Shown: positions 10,973 through 25,785, numbered from the stretch's first letter. The stretch is DNA of 64,000 nucleotides from Hippasteria phrygiana (GCA_037893225.1 JAZGUH010000407.1:1-64000); one strand, 5' to 3'. The notes: a model not told the origin generated them from the sequence alone. A program made the numbers and translations.

Positions 10973-12360
10973 ATGAAATATAAACCAAATACAGTAATTT
11001 TGACATGTATGGATAGCTTAGATCTGGCGCTACATGTTGCAATTATCGGCGGCTTCTTAGAGTTAAAACTTGTGGAGAAAATTCAAACCTCGCAATGTTT
11101 ATTTTCTTTCCGGCCAACATCTGTGTGCATATTACCTTCTATTTATTGCTCCATGCCTGTCAAATTCCCTAGGGTATGACTTGCTTTACTCATTCATAAT
11201 TGCATGAAATATCAACCAAATTCAGTAATTTTGACATGTATGGATAGCTTAGATCTGGCGCTACATGTTGCAATTATCGGCGGCTTCTTAGAGTTAACAC
11301 TTGTGGAGAAAATTCAAACCTCGCAATGTTTATTTTCTTTCCGGCCAACATCTGTGTACATGTTACCGTCTATTTATTGCTCCATGCATGTCAAATTCCC
11401 TGGGGTATGGACTTGCTTTACTCATTCATAATTGCATGAAATATCAACCAAATTCAGTAATTTTGACATGTATGGATAGCTTAGATCTGGCGGTACATGT
11501 TGCAATTATCGGCGGCTTCTTAGAGTTAAAACTTGTGGAGAAAATTCAAACCTCGCAATGTTTATTTTCTTTCCGGCCAACATCTGTGTGCATGTTACCG
11601 TCTATTTATTGCTCCATGCATGTCAAATTCCCTAGGGTATGACTTGCTTTACTCATACATAATTGCATGAAATATAAACCAAATACAGTAATTTTGACAT
11701 GTATGGATAGCTTAGATCTGGCGCTACATGTTGCAATTATCGGCGGCTTCTTAGAGTTAAAACTTGTGGAGAAAATTCAAACCTCGCAATGTTTATTTTC
11801 TTTCCGGCCAACATCTGTGTGCATATTACCTTCTATTTATTGCTCCATGCCTGTCAAATTCCCTAGGGTATGACTTGCTTTACTCATTCATAATTGCATG
11901 AAATATCAACCAAATTCAGTAATTTTGACATGTATGGATAGCTTAGATCTGGCGCTACATGTTGCAATTATCGGCGGCTTCTTAGAGTTAAAACTTGTGG
12001 AGAAAATTCAAACCTCGCAATGTTTATTTTCTTTCCGGCCAACATCTGTGTACATGTTACCGTCTATTTATTGCTCCATGCATGTCAAATTCCCTGGGGT
12101 ATGGACTTGCTTTACTCATTCATAATTGCATGAAATATCAACCAAATTCAGTAATTTTGACATGTATGGATAGCTTAGATCTGGCGCTACATGTTGCAAT
12201 TATCGGCGGCTTCTTAGAGTTAACACTTGTGGAGAAAATTCAAACCTCGCAATGTTTATTTTCTTTCCGGCCAACATCTGTGTGCATGTTACCGTCTATT
12301 TATTGCTCCATGCATGTCAAATTCCCTAGGGTATGACTTGCTTTACTCATACATAATTGC

Positions 12361-14443
12361 ATGAAATATAAACCAAATACAGTAATTTTGACATGTATGG
12401 ATAGCTTAGATCTGGCGCTACATGTTGCAATTATCGGCGGCTTCTTAGAGTTAAAACTTGTGGAGAAAATTCAAACCTCGCAATGTTTATTTTCTTTCCG
12501 GCCAACATCTGTGTGCATATTACCTTCTATTTATTGCTCCATGCCTGTCAAATTCCCTAGGGTATGACTTGCTTTACTCATTCATAATTGCATGAAATAT
12601 CAACCAAATTCAGTAATTTTGACATGTATGGATAGCTTAGATCTGGCGCTACATGTTGCAATTATCGGCGGCTTCTTAGAGTTAAAACTTGTGGAGAAAA
12701 TTCAAACCTCGCAATGTTTATTTTCTTTCCGGCCAACATCTGTGTACATGTTACCGTCTATTTATTGCTCCATGCATGTCAAATTCCCTGGGGTATGGAC
12801 TTGCTTTACTCATTCATAATTGCATGAAATATCAACCAAATTCAGTAATTTTGACATGTATGGATAGCTTAGATCTGGCGCTACATGTTGCAATTATCGG
12901 CGGCTTCTTAGAGTTAACACTTGTGGAGAAAATTCAAACCTCGCAATGTTTATTTTCTTTCCGGCCAACATCTGTGTACATGTTACCGTCTATTTATTGC
13001 TCCATGCATGTCAAATTCCCTGGGGTATGGACTTGCTTTACTCATTCATAATTGCATGAAATATCAACCAAATTCAGTAATTTTGACATGTATGGATAGC
13101 TTAGATCTGGCGGTACATGTTGCAATTATCGGCGGCTTCTTAGAGTTAAAACTTGTGGAGAAAATTCAAACCTCGCAATGTTTATTTTCTTTCCGGCCAA
13201 CATCTGTGTGCATGTTACCGTCTATTTATTGCTCCATGCATGTCAAATTCCCTAGGGTATGACTTGCTTTACTCATACATAATTGCATGAAATATAAACC
13301 AAATACAGTAATTTTGACATGTATGGATAGCTTAGATCTGGCGCTACATGTTGCAATTATCGGCGGCTTCTTAGAGTTAAAACTTGTGGAGAAAATTCAA
13401 ACCTCGCAATGTTTATTTTCTTTCCGGCCAACATCTGTGTGCATATTACCTTCTATTTATTGCTCCATGCCTGTCAAATTCCCTAGGGTATGACTTGCTT
13501 TACTCATTCATAATTGCATGAAATATCAACCAAATTCAGTAATTTTGACATGTATGGATAGCTTAGATCTGGCGCTACATGTTGCAATTATCGGCGGCTT
13601 CTTAGAGTTAACACTTGTGGAGAAAATTCAAACCTCGCAATGTTTATTTTCTTTCCGGCCAACATCTGTGTACATGTTACCGTCTATTTATTGCTCCATG
13701 CATGTCAAATTCCCTGGGGTATGGACTTGCTTTACTCATTCATAATTGCATGAAATATCAACCAAATTCAGTAATTTTGACATGTATGGATAGCTTAGAT
13801 CTGGCGGTACATGTTGCAATTATCGGCGGCTTCTTAGAGTTAAAACTTGTGGAGAAAATTCAAACCTCGCAATGTTTATTTTCTTTCCGGCCAACATCTG
13901 TGTGCATGTTACCGTCTATTTATTGCTCCATGCATGTCAAATTCCCTAGGGTATGACTTGCTTTACTCATACATAATTGCATGAAATATAAACCAAATAC
14001 AGTAATTTTGACATGTATGGATAGCTTAGATCTGGCGCTACATGTTGCAATTATCGGCGGCTTCTTAGAGTTAAAACTTGTGGAGAAAATTCAAACCTCG
14101 CAATGTTTATTTTCTTTCCGGCCAACATCTGTGTGCATATTACCTTCTATTTATTGCTCCATGCCTGTCAAATTCCCTAGGGTATGACTTGCTTTACTCA
14201 TTCATAATTGCATGAAATATCAACCAAATTCAGTAATTTTGACATGTATGGATAGCTTAGATCTGGCGCTACATGTTGCAATTATCGGCGGCTTCTTAGA
14301 GTTAAAACTTGTGGAGAAAATTCAAACCTCGCAATGTTTATTTTCTTTCCGGCCAACATCTGTGTACATGTTACCGTCTATTTATTGCTCCATGCATGTC
14401 AAATTCCCTGGGGTATGGACTTGCTTTACTCATTCATAATTGC
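12361..14443 (+). repeat. Nine-unit block, copy 2 (period 2314 bp)
   Basis: It repeats the order A-B-C-D-A-C-D-A-B of 10047-12129. The tenth unit differs: E after copy 1, C* after copy 2. Its last two units, A and B at 13981 and 14212, also open copy 1 of the 21-unit duplication. Confidence 0.88.
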
Positions 14444-17400
14444 ATGAAATATCAACCAAATTCAGTAATTTTGACATGTATGGATAGCTTAGATCTGGCG
14501 CTACATGTTGCAATTATCGGCGGCTTCTTAGAGTTAACACTTGTGGAGAAAATTCAAACCTCGCAATGTTTATTTTCTTTCCGGCCAACATCTGTGTACA
14601 TGTTACCTTTTATTTATTGCTCCATGCATGTCAAATTCCCTGGGGTATGGACTTGCTTTACTCATTCATAATTGCATGAAATATCAACCAAATTCAGTAA
14701 TTTTGACATGTATGGATAGCTTAGATCTGGCGGTACATGTTGCAATTATCGGCGGCTTCTTAGAGTTAAAACTTGTGGAGAAAATTCAAACCTCGCAATG
14801 TTTATTTTCTTTCCGGCCAACATCTGTGTGCATGTTACCGTCTATTTATTGCTCCATGCATGTCAAATTCCCTAGGGTATGACTTGCTTTACTCATACAT
14901 AATTGCATGAAATATAAACCAAATACAGTAATTTTGACATGTATGGATAGCTTAGATCTGGCGCTACATGTTGCAATTATCGGCGGCTTCTTAGAGTTAA
15001 AACTTGTGGAGAAAATTCAAACCTCGCAATGTTTATTTTCTTTCCGGCCAACATCTGTGTGCATATTACCTTCTATTTATTGCTCCATGCCTGTCAAATT
15101 CCCTAGGGTATGACTTGCTTTACTCATTCATAATTGCATGAAATATCAACCAAATTCAGTAATTTTGACATGTATGGATAGCTTAGATCTGGCGCTACAT
15201 GTTGCAATTATCGGCGGCTTCTTAGAGTTAAAACTTGTGGAGAAAATTCAAACCTCGCAATGTTTATTTTCTTTCCGGCCAACATCTGTGTACATGTTAC
15301 CGTCTATTTATTGCTCCATGCATGTCAAATTCCCTGGGGTATGGACTTGCTTTACTCATTCATAATTGCATGAAATATCAACCAAATTCAGTAATTTTGA
15401 CATGTATGGATAGCTTAGATCTGGCGCTACATGTTGCAATTATCGGCGGCTTCTTAGAGTTAACACTTGTGGAGAAAATTCAAACCTCGCAATGTTTATT
15501 TTCTTTCCGGCCAACATCTGTGTACATGTTACCGTCTATTTATTGCTCCATGCATGTCAAATTCCCTGGGGTATGGACTTGCTTTACTCATTCATAATTG
15601 CATGAAATATCAACCAAATTCAGTAATTTTGACATGTATGGATAGCTTAGATCTGGCGGTACATGTTGCAATTATCGGCGGCTTCTTAGAGTTAAAACTT
15701 GTGGAGAAAATTCAAACCTCGCAATGTTTATTTTCTTTCCGGCCAACATCTGTGTGCATGTTACCGTCTATTTATTGCTCCATGCATGTCAAATTCCCTA
15801 GGGTATGACTTGCTTTACTCATACATAATTGCATGAAATATAAACCAAATACAGTAATTTTGACATGTATGGATAGCTTAGATCTGGCGCTACATGTTGC
15901 AATTATCGGCGGCTTCTTAGAGTTAAAACTTGTGGAGAAAATTCAAACCTCGCAATGTTTATTTTCTTTCCGGCCAACATCTGTGTGCATGTTACCGTCT
16001 ATTTATTGCTCCATGCATGTCAAATTCCCTAGGGTATGACTTGCTTTACTCATTCATAATTGCATGAAATATAAACCAAATTCAGTAATTTTGACATGTA
16101 TGGATAGCTTAGATCTGGCGCTACATGTTGCAATTATCGGCGGCTTCTTAGAGTTAAAACTTGTGGAGAAAATTCAAACCTCGCAATGTTTATTTTCTTT
16201 CCGGCCAACATCTGTGTACATGTTACCGTCTATTTATTGCTCCATGCATGTCAAATTCCCTGGGGTATGGACTTGCTTTACTCATTCATAATTGCATGAA
16301 ATATCAACCAAATACAGTAATTTTGACATGTATGGATAGCTTAGATCTGGCGCTACATGTTGCAATTATCGGCGGCTTCTTAGAGTTAACACTTGTGGAG
16401 AAAATTCAAACCTCGCAATGTTTATTTTCTTTCCGGCCAACATCTGTGTGCATGTTACCGTCTATTTATTGCTCCATGCATGTCAAATTCCCTAGGGTAT
16501 GACTTGCTTTACTCATACATAATTGCATGAAATATAAACCAAATACAGTAATTTTGACATGTATGGATAGCTTAGATCTGGCGCTACATGTTGCAATTAT
16601 CGGCGGCTTCTTAGAGTTAAAACTTGTGGAGAAAATTCAAACCTCGCAATGTTTATTTTCTTTCCGGCCAACATCTGTGTGCATATTACCTTCTATTTAT
16701 TGCTCCATGCCTGTCAAATTCCCTAGGGTATGACTTGCTTTACTCATTCATAATTGCATGAAATATCAACCAAATTCAGTAATTTTGACATGTATGGATA
16801 GCTTAGATCTGGCGCTACATGTTGCAATTATCGGCGGCTTCTTAGAGTTAAAACTTGTGGAGAAAATTCAAACCTCGCAATGTTTATTTTCTTTCCGGCC
16901 AACATCTGTGTACATGTTACCGTCTATTTATTGCTCCATGCATGTCAAATTCCCTGGGGTATGGACTTGCTTTACTCATTCATAATTGCATGAAATATCA
17001 ACCAAATTCAGTAATTTTGACATGTATGGATAGCTTAGATCTGGCGCTACATGTTGCAATTATCGGCGGCTTCTTAGAGTTAACACTTGTGGAGAAAATT
17101 CAAACCTCGCAATGTTTATTTTCTTTCCGGCCAACATCTGTGTACATGTTACCGTCTATTTATTGCTCCATGCATGTCAAATTCCCTGGGGTATGGACTT
17201 GCTTTACTCATTCATAATTGCATGAAATATCAACCAAATTCAGTAATTTTGACATGTATGGATAGCTTAGATCTGGCGGTACATGTTGCAATTATCGGCG
17301 GCTTCTTAGAGTTAAAACTTGTGGAGAAAATTCAAACCTCGCAATGTTTATTTTCTTTCCGGCCAACATCTGTGTGCATGTTACCGTCTATTTATTGCTC

Positions 17401-18841
17401 CATGCATGTCAAATTCCCTTGGGTATGACTTGCTTTACTCATACATAATTGCATGAAATATAAACCAAATACAGTAATTTTGACATGTATGGATAGCTTA
17501 GATCTGGCGCTACATGTTGCAATTATCGGCGGCTTCTTAGAGTTAAAACTTGTGGAGAAAATTCAAACCTCGCAATGTTTATTTTCTTTCCGGCCAACAT
17601 CTGTGTGCATATTACCTTCTATTTATTGCTCCATGCCTGTCAAATTCCCTAGGGTATGACTTGCTTTACTCATTCATAATTGCATGAAATATCAACCAAA
17701 TTCAGTAATTTTGACATGTATGGATAGCTTAGATCTGGCGCTACATGTTGCAATTATCGGCGGCTTCTTAGAGTTAAAACTTGTGGAGAAAATTCAAACC
17801 TCGCAATGTTTATTTTCTTTCCGGCCAACATCTGTGTACATGTTACCGTCTATTTATTGCTCCATGCATGTCAAATTCCCTGGGGTATGGACTTGCTTTA
17901 CTCATTCATAATTGCATGAAATATCAACCAAATTCAGTAATTTTGACATGTATGGATAGCTTAGATCTGGCGCTACATGTTGCAATTATCGGCGGCTTCT
18001 TAGAGTTAACACTTGTGGAGAAAATTCAAACCTCGCAATGTTTATTTTCTTTCCGGCCAACATCTGTGTACATGTTACCTTTTATTTATTGCTCCATGCA
18101 TGTCAAATTCCCTGGGGTATGGACTTGCTTTACTCATTCATAATTGCATGAAATATCAACCAAATTCAGTAATTTTGACATGTATGGATAGCTTAGATCT
18201 GGCGGTACATGTTGCAATTATCGGCGGCTTCTTAGAGTTAAAACTTGTGGAGAAAATTCAAACCTCGCAATGTTTATTTTCTTTCCGGCCAACATCTGTG
18301 TGCATGTTACCGTCTATTTATTGCTCCATGCATGTCAAATTCCCTAGGGTATGACTTGCTTTACTCATACATAATTGCATGAAATATAAACCAAATACAG
18401 TAATTTTGACATGTATGGATAGCTTAGATCTGGCGCTACATGTTGCAATTATCGGCGGCTTCTTAGAGTTAAAACTTGTGGAGAAAATTCAAACCTCGCA
18501 ATGTTTATTTTCTTTCCGGCCAACATCTGTGTGCATATTACCTTCTATTTATTGCTCCATGCCTGTCAAATTCCCTAGGGTATGACTTGCTTTACTCATT
18601 CATAATTGCATGAAATATCAACCAAATTCAGTAATTTTGACATGTATGGATAGCTTAGATCTGGCGCTACATGTTGCAATTATCGGCGGCTTCTTAGAGT
18701 TAAAACTTGTGGAGAAAATTCAAACCTCGCAATGTTTATTTTCTTTCCGGCCAACATCTGTGTACATGTTACCGTCTATTTATTGCTCCATGCATGTCAA
18801 ATTCCCTGGGGTATGGACTTGCTTTACTCATTCATAATTGC
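13981..18841 (+). repeat. 21-unit block, copy 1 (4861 bp)
   Basis: Unit order A-B-C*-D-A-B-C-D-A'-B'-E''-A-B-C-D(w)-A-B-C*-D-A-B. Three rare tags make it distinctive: the mosaic trimer at 15833-16526, a D unit at 17222 whose end reads CCCTTGGGTATG, and C* at 14444 and 17916. The block recurs 5324 bp (23 units) downstream with every tag in the same place. Confidence 0.9.
15833..16526 (+). repeat. Mosaic trimer A'-B'-E''
   Basis: A' (15833) has an A-type start and D-type middle (GTGTGCATGTTACCGTCT, CATGCATG) but ends CATTCAT. B' (16064) has A at 10 with T at 18. E'' (16296) has C at 10 with A at 18 and is otherwise E. The usually linked sites 10 and 18, only 8 bp apart, are split in two neighbouring units. 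The trimer recurs at 21157-21850. Confidence 0.88.
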
Positions 18842-19304
18842 ATGAAATATCAACCAAATTCAGTAATTTTGACATGTATGGATAGCTTAGATCTGGCGCT
18901 ACATGTTGCAATTATCGGCGGCTTCTTAGAGTTAAAACTTGTGGAGAAAATTCAAACCTCGCAATGTTTATTTTCTTTCCGGCCAACATCTGTGTACATG
19001 TTACCGTCTATTTATTGCTCCATGCATGTCAAATTCCCTGGGGTATGGACTTGCTTTACTCATTCATAATTGCATGAAATATCAACCAAATTCAGTAATT
19101 TTGACATGTATGGATAGCTTAGATCTGGCGCTACATGTTGCAATTATCGGCGGCTTCTTAGAGTTAACACTTGTGGAGAAAATTCAAACCTCGCAATGTT
19201 TATTTTCTTTCCGGCCAACATCTGTGTGCATGTTACCGTCTATTTATTGCTCCATGCATGTCAAATTCCCTAGGGTATGACTTGCTTTACTCATACATAA
19301 TTGC
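18842..19304 (+). repeat. Two-unit spacer B-E between block copies
   Basis: A second consecutive B (18842, after B at 18610) and an E unit (19074) separate the two copies of the 21-unit block. They make the local HOR A-B-B-E. Confidence 0.85.
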
Positions 19305-22300
19305 ATGAAATATAAACCAAATACAGTAATTTTGACATGTATGGATAGCTTAGATCTGGCGCTACATGTTGCAATTATCGGCGGCTTCTTAGAGTTAAAA
19401 CTTGTGGAGAAAATTCAAACCTCGCAATGTTTATTTTCTTTCCGGCCAACATCTGTGTGCATATTACCTTCTATTTATTGCTCCATGCCTGTCAAATTCC
19501 CTAGGGTATGACTTGCTTTACTCATTCATAATTGCATGAAATATCAACCAAATTCAGTAATTTTGACATGTATGGATAGCTTAGATCTGGCGCTACATGT
19601 TGCAATTATCGGCGGCTTCTTAGAGTTAAAACTTGTGGAGAAAATTCAAACCTCGCAATGTTTATTTTCTTTCCGGCCAACATCTGTGTACATGTTACCG
19701 TCTATTTATTGCTCCATGCATGTCAAATTCCCTGGGGTATGGACTTGCTTTACTCATTCATAATTGCATGAAATATCAACCAAATTCAGTAATTTTGACA
19801 TGTATGGATAGCTTAGATCTGGCGCTACATGTTGCAATTATCGGCGGCTTCTTAGAGTTAACACTTGTGGAGAAAATTCAAACCTCGCAATGTTTATTTT
19901 CTTTCCGGCCAACATCTGTGTACATGTTACCTTTTATTTATTGCTCCATGCATGTCAAATTCCCTGGGGTATGGACTTGCTTTACTCATTCATAATTGCA
20001 TGAAATATCAACCAAATTCAGTAATTTTGACATGTATGGATAGCTTAGATCTGGCGGTACATGTTGCAATTATCGGCGGCTTCTTAGAGTTAAAACTTGT
20101 GGAGAAAATTCAAACCTCGCAATGTTTATTTTCTTTCCGGCCAACATCTGTGTGCATGTTACCGTCTATTTATTGCTCCATGCATGTCAAATTCCCTAGG
20201 GTATGACTTGCTTTACTCATACATAATTGCATGAAATATAAACCAAATACAGTAATTTTGACATGTATGGATAGCTTAGATCTGGCGCTACATGTTGCAA
20301 TTATCGGCGGCTTCTTAGAGTTAAAACTTGTGGAGAAAATTCAAACCTCGCAATGTTTATTTTCTTTCCGGCCAACATCTGTGTGCATATTACCTTCTAT
20401 TTATTGCTCCATGCCTGTCAAATTCCCTAGGGTATGACTTGCTTTACTCATTCATAATTGCATGAAATATCAACCAAATTCAGTAATTTTGACATGTATG
20501 GATAGCTTAGATCTGGCGCTACATGTTGCAATTATCGGCGGCTTCTTAGAGTTAAAACTTGTGGAGAAAATTCAAACCTCGCAATGTTTATTTTCTTTCC
20601 GGCCAACATCTGTGTACATGTTACCGTCTATTTATTGCTCCATGCATGTCAAATTCCCTGGGGTATGGACTTGCTTTACTCATTCATAATTGCATGAAAT
20701 ATCAACCAAATTCAGTAATTTTGACATGTATGGATAGCTTAGATCTGGCGCTACATGTTGCAATTATCGGCGGCTTCTTAGAGTTAACACTTGTGGAGAA
20801 AATTCAAACCTCGCAATGTTTATTTTCTTTCCGGCCAACATCTGTGTACATGTTACCGTCTATTTATTGCTCCATGCATGTCAAATTCCCTGGGGTATGG
20901 ACTTGCTTTACTCATTCATAATTGCATGAAATATCAACCAAATTCAGTAATTTTGACATGTATGGATAGCTTAGATCTGGCGGTACATGTTGCAATTATC
21001 GGCGGCTTCTTAGAGTTAAAACTTGTGGAGAAAATTCAAACCTCGCAATGTTTATTTTCTTTCCGGCCAACATCTGTGTGCATGTTACCGTCTATTTATT
21101 GCTCCATGCATGTCAAATTCCCTAGGGTATGACTTGCTTTACTCATACATAATTGCATGAAATATAAACCAAATACAGTAATTTTGACATGTATGGATAG
21201 CTTAGATCTGGCGCTACATGTTGCAATTATCGGCGGCTTCTTAGAGTTAAAACTTGTGGAGAAAATTCAAACCTCGCAATGTTTATTTTCTTTCCGGCCA
21301 ACATCTGTGTGCATGTTACCGTCTATTTATTGCTCCATGCATGTCAAATTCCCTAGGGTATGACTTGCTTTACTCATTCATAATTGCATGAAATATAAAC
21401 CAAATTCAGTAATTTTGACATGTATGGATAGCTTAGATCTGGCGCTACATGTTGCAATTATCGGCGGCTTCTTAGAGTTAAAACTTGTGGAGAAAATTCA
21501 AACCTCGCAATGTTTATTTTCTTTCCGGCCAACATCTGTGTACATGTTACCGTCTATTTATTGCTCCATGCATGTCAAATTCCCTGGGGTATGGACTTGC
21601 TTTACTCATTCATAATTGCATGAAATATCAACCAAATACAGTAATTTTGACATGTATGGATAGCTTAGATCTGGCGCTACATGTTGCAATTATCGGCGGC
21701 TTCTTAGAGTTAACACTTGTGGAGAAAATTCAAACCTCGCAATGTTTATTTTCTTTCCGGCCAACATCTGTGTGCATGTTACCGTCTATTTATTGCTCCA
21801 TGCATGTCAAATTCCCTAGGGTATGACTTGCTTTACTCATACATAATTGCATGAAATATAAACCAAATACAGTAATTTTGACATGTATGGATAGCTTAGA
21901 TCTGGCGCTACATGTTGCAATTATCGGCGGCTTCTTAGAGTTAAAACTTGTGGAGAAAATTCAAACCTCGCAATGTTTATTTTCTTTCCGGCCAACATCT
22001 GTGTGCATATTACCTTCTATTTATTGCTCCATGCCTGTCAAATTCCCTAGGGTATGACTTGCTTTACTCATTCATAATTGCATGAAATATCAACCAAATT
22101 CAGTAATTTTGACATGTATGGATAGCTTAGATCTGGCGCTACATGTTGCAATTATCGGCGGCTTCTTAGAGTTAAAACTTGTGGAGAAAATTCAAACCTC
22201 GCAATGTTTATTTTCTTTCCGGCCAACATCTGTGTACATGTTACCGTCTATTTATTGCTCCATGCATGTCAAATTCCCTGGGGTATGGACTTGCTTTACT

Positions 22301-24165
22301 CATTCATAATTGCATGAAATATCAACCAAATTCAGTAATTTTGACATGTATGGATAGCTTAGATCTGGCGCTACATGTTGCAATTATCGGCGGCTTCTTA
22401 GAGTTAACACTTGTGGAGAAAATTCAAACCTCGCAATGTTTATTTTCTTTCCGGCCAACATCTGTGTACATGTTACCGTCTATTTATTGCTCCATGCATG
22501 TCAAATTCCCTGGGGTATGGACTTGCTTTACTCATTCATAATTGCATGAAATATCAACCAAATTCAGTAATTTTGACATGTATGGATAGCTTAGATCTGG
22601 CGGTACATGTTGCAATTATCGGCGGCTTCTTAGAGTTAAAACTTGTGGAGAAAATTCAAACCTCGCAATGTTTATTTTCTTTCCGGCCAACATCTGTGTG
22701 CATGTTACCGTCTATTTATTGCTCCATGCATGTCAAATTCCCTTGGGTATGACTTGCTTTACTCATACATAATTGCATGAAATATAAACCAAATACAGTA
22801 ATTTTGACATGTATGGATAGCTTAGATCTGGCGCTACATGTTGCAATTATCGGCGGCTTCTTAGAGTTAAAACTTGTGGAGAAAATTCAAACCTCGCAAT
22901 GTTTATTTTCTTTCCGGCCAACATCTGTGTGCATATTACCTTCTATTTATTGCTCCATGCCTGTCAAATTCCCTAGGGTATGACTTGCTTTACTCATTCA
23001 TAATTGCATGAAATATCAACCAAATTCAGTAATTTTGACATGTATGGATAGCTTAGATCTGGCGCTACATGTTGCAATTATCGGCGGCTTCTTAGAGTTA
23101 AAACTTGTGGAGAAAATTCAAACCTCGCAATGTTTATTTTCTTTCCGGCCAACATCTGTGTACATGTTACCGTCTATTTATTGCTCCATGCATGTCAAAT
23201 TCCCTGGGGTATGGACTTGCTTTACTCATTCATAATTGCATGAAATATCAACCAAATTCAGTAATTTTGACATGTATGGATAGCTTAGATCTGGCGCTAC
23301 ATGTTGCAATTATCGGCGGCTTCTTAGAGTTAACACTTGTGGAGAAAATTCAAACCTCGCAATGTTTATTTTCTTTCCGGCCAACATCTGTGTACATGTT
23401 ACCTTTTATTTATTGCTCCATGCATGTCAAATTCCCTGGGGTATGGACTTGCTTTACTCATTCATAATTGCATGAAATATCAACCAAATTCAGTAATTTT
23501 GACATGTATGGATAGCTTAGATCTGGCGGTACATGTTGCAATTATCGGCGGCTTCTTAGAGTTAAAACTTGTGGAGAAAATTCAAACCTCGCAATGTTTA
23601 TTTTCTTTCCGGCCAACATCTGTGTGCATGTTACCGTCTATTTATTGCTCCATGCATGTCAAATTCCCTAGGGTATGACTTGCTTTACTCATACATAATT
23701 GCATGAAATATAAACCAAATACAGTAATTTTGACATGTATGGATAGCTTAGATCTGGCGCTACATGTTGCAATTATCGGCGGCTTCTTAGAGTTAAAACT
23801 TGTGGAGAAAATTCAAACCTCGCAATGTTTATTTTCTTTCCGGCCAACATCTGTGTGCATATTACCTTCTATTTATTGCTCCATGCCTGTCAAATTCCCT
23901 AGGGTATGACTTGCTTTACTCATTCATAATTGCATGAAATATCAACCAAATTCAGTAATTTTGACATGTATGGATAGCTTAGATCTGGCGCTACATGTTG
24001 CAATTATCGGCGGCTTCTTAGAGTTAAAACTTGTGGAGAAAATTCAAACCTCGCAATGTTTATTTTCTTTCCGGCCAACATCTGTGTACATGTTACCGTC
24101 TATTTATTGCTCCATGCATGTCAAATTCCCTGGGGTATGGACTTGCTTTACTCATTCATAATTGC
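19305..24165 (+). repeat. 21-unit block, copy 2 (4861 bp)
   Basis: Same 21-unit order as 13981-18841, with C* at 19768 and 23240, the mosaic trimer at 21157, and the CCCTTGGGTATG unit at 22546. I saw no copy-specific differences at diagnostic sites, but this was not a base-by-base alignment. The following unit is C here and B after copy 1. Confidence 0.9.
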
Positions 24166-24628
24166 ATGAAATATCAACCAAATTCAGTAATTTTGACATG
24201 TATGGATAGCTTAGATCTGGCGCTACATGTTGCAATTATCGGCGGCTTCTTAGAGTTAACACTTGTGGAGAAAATTCAAACCTCGCAATGTTTATTTTCT
24301 TTCCGGCCAACATCTGTGTACATGTTACCGTCTATTTATTGCTCCATGCATGTCAAATTCCCTGGGGTATGGACTTGCTTTACTCATTCATAATTGCATG
24401 AAATATCAACCAAATTCAGTAATTTTGACATGTATGGATAGCTTAGATCTGGCGGTACATGTTGCAATTATCGGCGGCTTCTTAGAGTTAAAACTTGTGG
24501 AGAAAATTCAAACCTCGCAATGTTTATTTTCTTTCCGGCCAACATCTGTGTGCATGTTACCGTCTATTTATTGCTCCATGCATGTCAAATTCCCTAGGGT
24601 ATGACTTGCTTTACTCATACATAATTGC

Positions 24629-24859
24629 ATGAAATATAAACCAAATACAGTAATTTTGACATGTATGGATAGCTTAGATCTGGCGGTACATGTTGCAATT
24701 ATCGGCGGCTTCTTAGAGTTAAAACTTGTGGAGAAAATTCAAACCTCGCAATGTTTATTTTCTTTCCGGCCAACATCTGTGTGCATGTTACCGTCTATTT
24801 ATTGCTCCATGCATGTCAAATTCCCTAGGGTATGACTTGCTTTACTCATACATAATTGC
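24629..24859 (+). repeat. Fusion unit A/D, extra unit between D and A
   Basis: It starts as type A (A at 10 and 18) and continues as D (G at 58, GTGTGCATGTTACCGTCT, CATACAT). It sits between a D (24398) and an A (24860), the position expected for the duplication product of an exchange between misaligned D and A units. Confidence 0.88.
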
Positions 24860-25785
24860 ATGAAATATAAACCAAATACAGTAATTTTGACATGTATGGA
24901 TAGCTTAGATCTGGCGCTACATGTTGCAATTATCGGCGGCTTCTTAGAGTTAAAACTTGTGGAGAAAATTCAAACCTCGCAATGTTTATTTTCTTTCCGG
25001 CCAACATCTGTGTGCATATTACCTTCTATTTATTGCTCCATGCCTGTCAAATTCCCTAGGGTATGACTTGCTTTACTCATTCATAATTGCATGAAATATC
25101 AACCAAATTCAGTAATTTTGACATGTATGGATAGCTTAGATCTGGCGCTACATGTTGCAATTATCGGCGGCTTCTTAGAGTTAAAACTTGTGGAGAAAAT
25201 TCAAACCTCGCAATGTTTATTTTCTTTCCGGCCAACATCTGTGTACATGTTACCGTCTATTTATTGCTCCATGCATGTCAAATTCCCTGGGGTATGGACT
25301 TGCTTTACTCATTCATAATTGCATGAAATATCAACCAAATTCAGTAATTTTGACATGTATGGATAGCTTAGATCTGGCGCTACATGTTGCAATTATCGGC
25401 GGCTTCTTAGAGTTAACACTTGTGGAGAAAATTCAAACCTCGCAATGTTTATTTTCTTTCCGGCCAACATCTGTGTACATGTTACCGTCTATTTATTGCT
25501 CCATGCATGTCAAATTCCCTGGGGTATGGACTTGCTTTACTCATTCATAATTGCATGAAATATCAACCAAATTCAGTAATTTTGACATGTATGGATAGCT
25601 TAGATCTGGCGGTACATGTTGCAATTATCGGCGGCTTCTTAGAGTTAAAACTTGTGGAGAAAATTCAAACCTCGCAATGTTTATTTTCTTTCCGGCCAAC
25701 ATCTGTGTGCATGTTACCGTCTATTTATTGCTCCATGCATGTCAAATTCCCTAGGGTATGACTTGCTTTACTCATACATAATTGC

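Larger units (their letters stand above)
10047..12129 (+). repeat. Nine-unit block, copy 1 (period 2314 bp)
   Basis: Unit order A-B-C-D-A-C-D-A-B, followed by an E unit at 12130. The same nine units recur at 12361-14443, 2314 bp (10 units) downstream. All diagnostic sites I checked agree. Confidence 0.88.
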
